From NCBI RefSeq assembly GCF_001949145.1, contig NW_019091534.1, positions 355,541 to 417,540 on the forward strand: DNA of 62,000 nucleotides, read 5' to 3'. Below are positions 60,864 to 62,000 of the stretch, piece after piece; within the stretch, counting starts at the first letter, position 1; each line of letters opens with the position of its first letter. The notes below the pieces were generated by a model, which did not search any database, was not told where the DNA came from, and saw only the letters and a program-made list of their open reading frames with translations. A program made the translations under genes and the position numbers. This DNA is from Acanthaster planci (Eukaryota > Echinodermata > Asteroidea > Valvatida > Acanthasteridae).

Positions 60864-62000
60864 CTAAGAATGCATAAATAAAACTCTAGAAAAGTTAGAA
60901 AAAGTCCATCTTACATTGATTAGGAAACACAAGTCCTTTTAGGCACCTGCAGTCTAAGGAACCCGGAAAGTACTATATTATGGAAAATCTCCATTTGATG
61001 CTCTAACGGTTGTTTCAATTAAAAAAACCTTCAAAATACACCCAGGTGTCTCAGATAATATTGTTTTCAATTTGTATTTCACCATTTCAAAGAGTATTTA
61101 CTGCCTGCTCTGTTTGCTTGTTTGTTGGTGTGTTTATTTGTTTGTGTGATTTGGCGTTGTTGTCTTTGTTTTGTTGACGAATAGTTCCATATTCCTGAGG
61201 AAACTCAACTGTCATCAAAGGAAGCAAGCCTAAATGATACATTGGTTTGTACACAAAAATCGTGCTTTACTGGACTAAATTTCCATTTTTGGATAAGGAT
61301 TCATTGATGCGTACTCAAAACAAGGGACTATTCAATCTGAATCAATCTAAAATCATTCTTTCTAAAAATGGTTTCAGTGAGTAGGATTTGGGTACACAAT
61401 TTGTACAGAGAAACCTACGTACCGAACCATGTCCTCCCTGGATGACATCACAACGACATTGTCCTCAGTTTAGCAAGTAAATACGGATAATTTAAAAAGT
61501 ACATTTTGTGAGTGTATTGTTCGATGCATTTAAACGAATAGGAATGTAAATAGTGAATGTGAATAGTTTTCATACATTACAAAGAGAGTACACAGTCCCA
61601 GAAACAATGTGTCTACGAAAATCCATTGCAGCTGCACTTTAATCTGTAACAATGAGCCCTGGCCATAATGTTCTAGCATACGTTTGGCACTTAAAAAAAC
61701 TAGGATTGGCATTGTGTGACAGACGATAAATGTTATCGGGCACTATGATGTAGGACCCGTAAATCTGTACTCTTGACGTTTGGACTAATTACTAATTCAT
61801 TCATTCAAACAAGTTACAGGATGCAACTTATTGTGTTTCATAACGTTTAGACTATACGTGAAGACGCTGCGTGACACATTATATGGTTTGTATAGTCAAT
61901 ATTACTCTTTGACTTAGACTTTGTATTCTCGAAAAGACTTTTGTCAAGATTATTCTGGGTTAGATCCTGATTAATTACCAGACCTTTGTTATTGACTGAT
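60864..62000. other. Upstream intron of the giant gene, no certain exon
   Basis: This should be intron, since exon 1 enters in phase 1 and has no start codon. A short Cys-containing frame at about 61422-61463 (QCRCDVIQGGHG, minus strand) ends at a GTACGT donor but in the wrong phase, so it is not called. The remainder is AT-rich. Confidence 0.45.

Noticed and set aside
61422-61463. Small Cys-containing exon upstream of exon 1 (QCRCDVIQGGHG)
   Set aside because: With its good GTACGT donor it ends in phase 0, but exon 1 must be entered in phase 1. The phase-1 alternative donor is weak.
1-62000. CRISPR arrays, bacterial operons, ribosomal RNA genes
   Set aside because: No regularly spaced direct repeats, no operon-like gene packing and no rRNA-like conserved blocks; the window is clearly intron-rich eukaryotic DNA.

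Overview
The window is a eukaryotic (metazoan) nuclear fragment, rich in introns and mobile-element remnants, about 60% AT, with one 504-bp run of N (36844-37347). Exons carry consensus GT-AG introns, mostly 0.2-2 kb. Remnants of a DIRS-type retrotransposon, a CR1/L2-like LINE, tRNA-derived SINEs and several foldback/MITE-like elements are present, and the octamer TAGGCCTA recurs. This mix suggests a marine invertebrate, perhaps an ambulacrarian (echinoderm or hemichordate). That placement is an inference, not proven here.

Layout. (1) 1-2640: minus-strand exons of one or two unrecognised genes, one exon with a transmembrane segment and three phase-matched exons that run off the left edge. (2) 2641-12270: no convincing gene. 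It holds a ~540-bp dispersed repeat (second copy at 58 kb), a MITE with ~75-bp terminal inverted repeats, and a dead DIRS-like element (9.4-10.8 kb). (3) 12856-16429: a complete four-exon minus-strand gene for a 421-residue SLC16/monocarboxylate-transporter-like MFS protein. Exons 2-4 are bracketed by an inverted ~185-bp repeat pair. (4) 16762-18640: a 1.9-kb foldback element with very long inverted arms, just upstream of that gene. (5) 19.2-20.75 kb: a LINE whose reverse-transcriptase core is deleted. (6) 23824-60863: one giant minus-strand gene.

The giant gene is the main result. By hand I could join 50 exons, all with compatible splice phases, into a single open frame of 3,315 residues ending in TAG at 23824. 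Its 5' part lies beyond the right edge. The chain begins with a Cys-rich exon and an EGF-like exon, then runs through a long array of divergent fibronectin-III-like modules (W-x-G-F-x-D-x-x-S-G ... Y-x-W-x-x-G and V-x-D-T-x-P-P signatures), with two Cys-rich inserts and one large non-FN3 domain. The Cys-rich/EGF start resembles what I recall of the VWDE (von Willebrand D and EGF domain) family. That assignment is from memory and needs a profile search. The protein is expected to be secreted or extracellular; no membrane segment is seen at its C-terminus.
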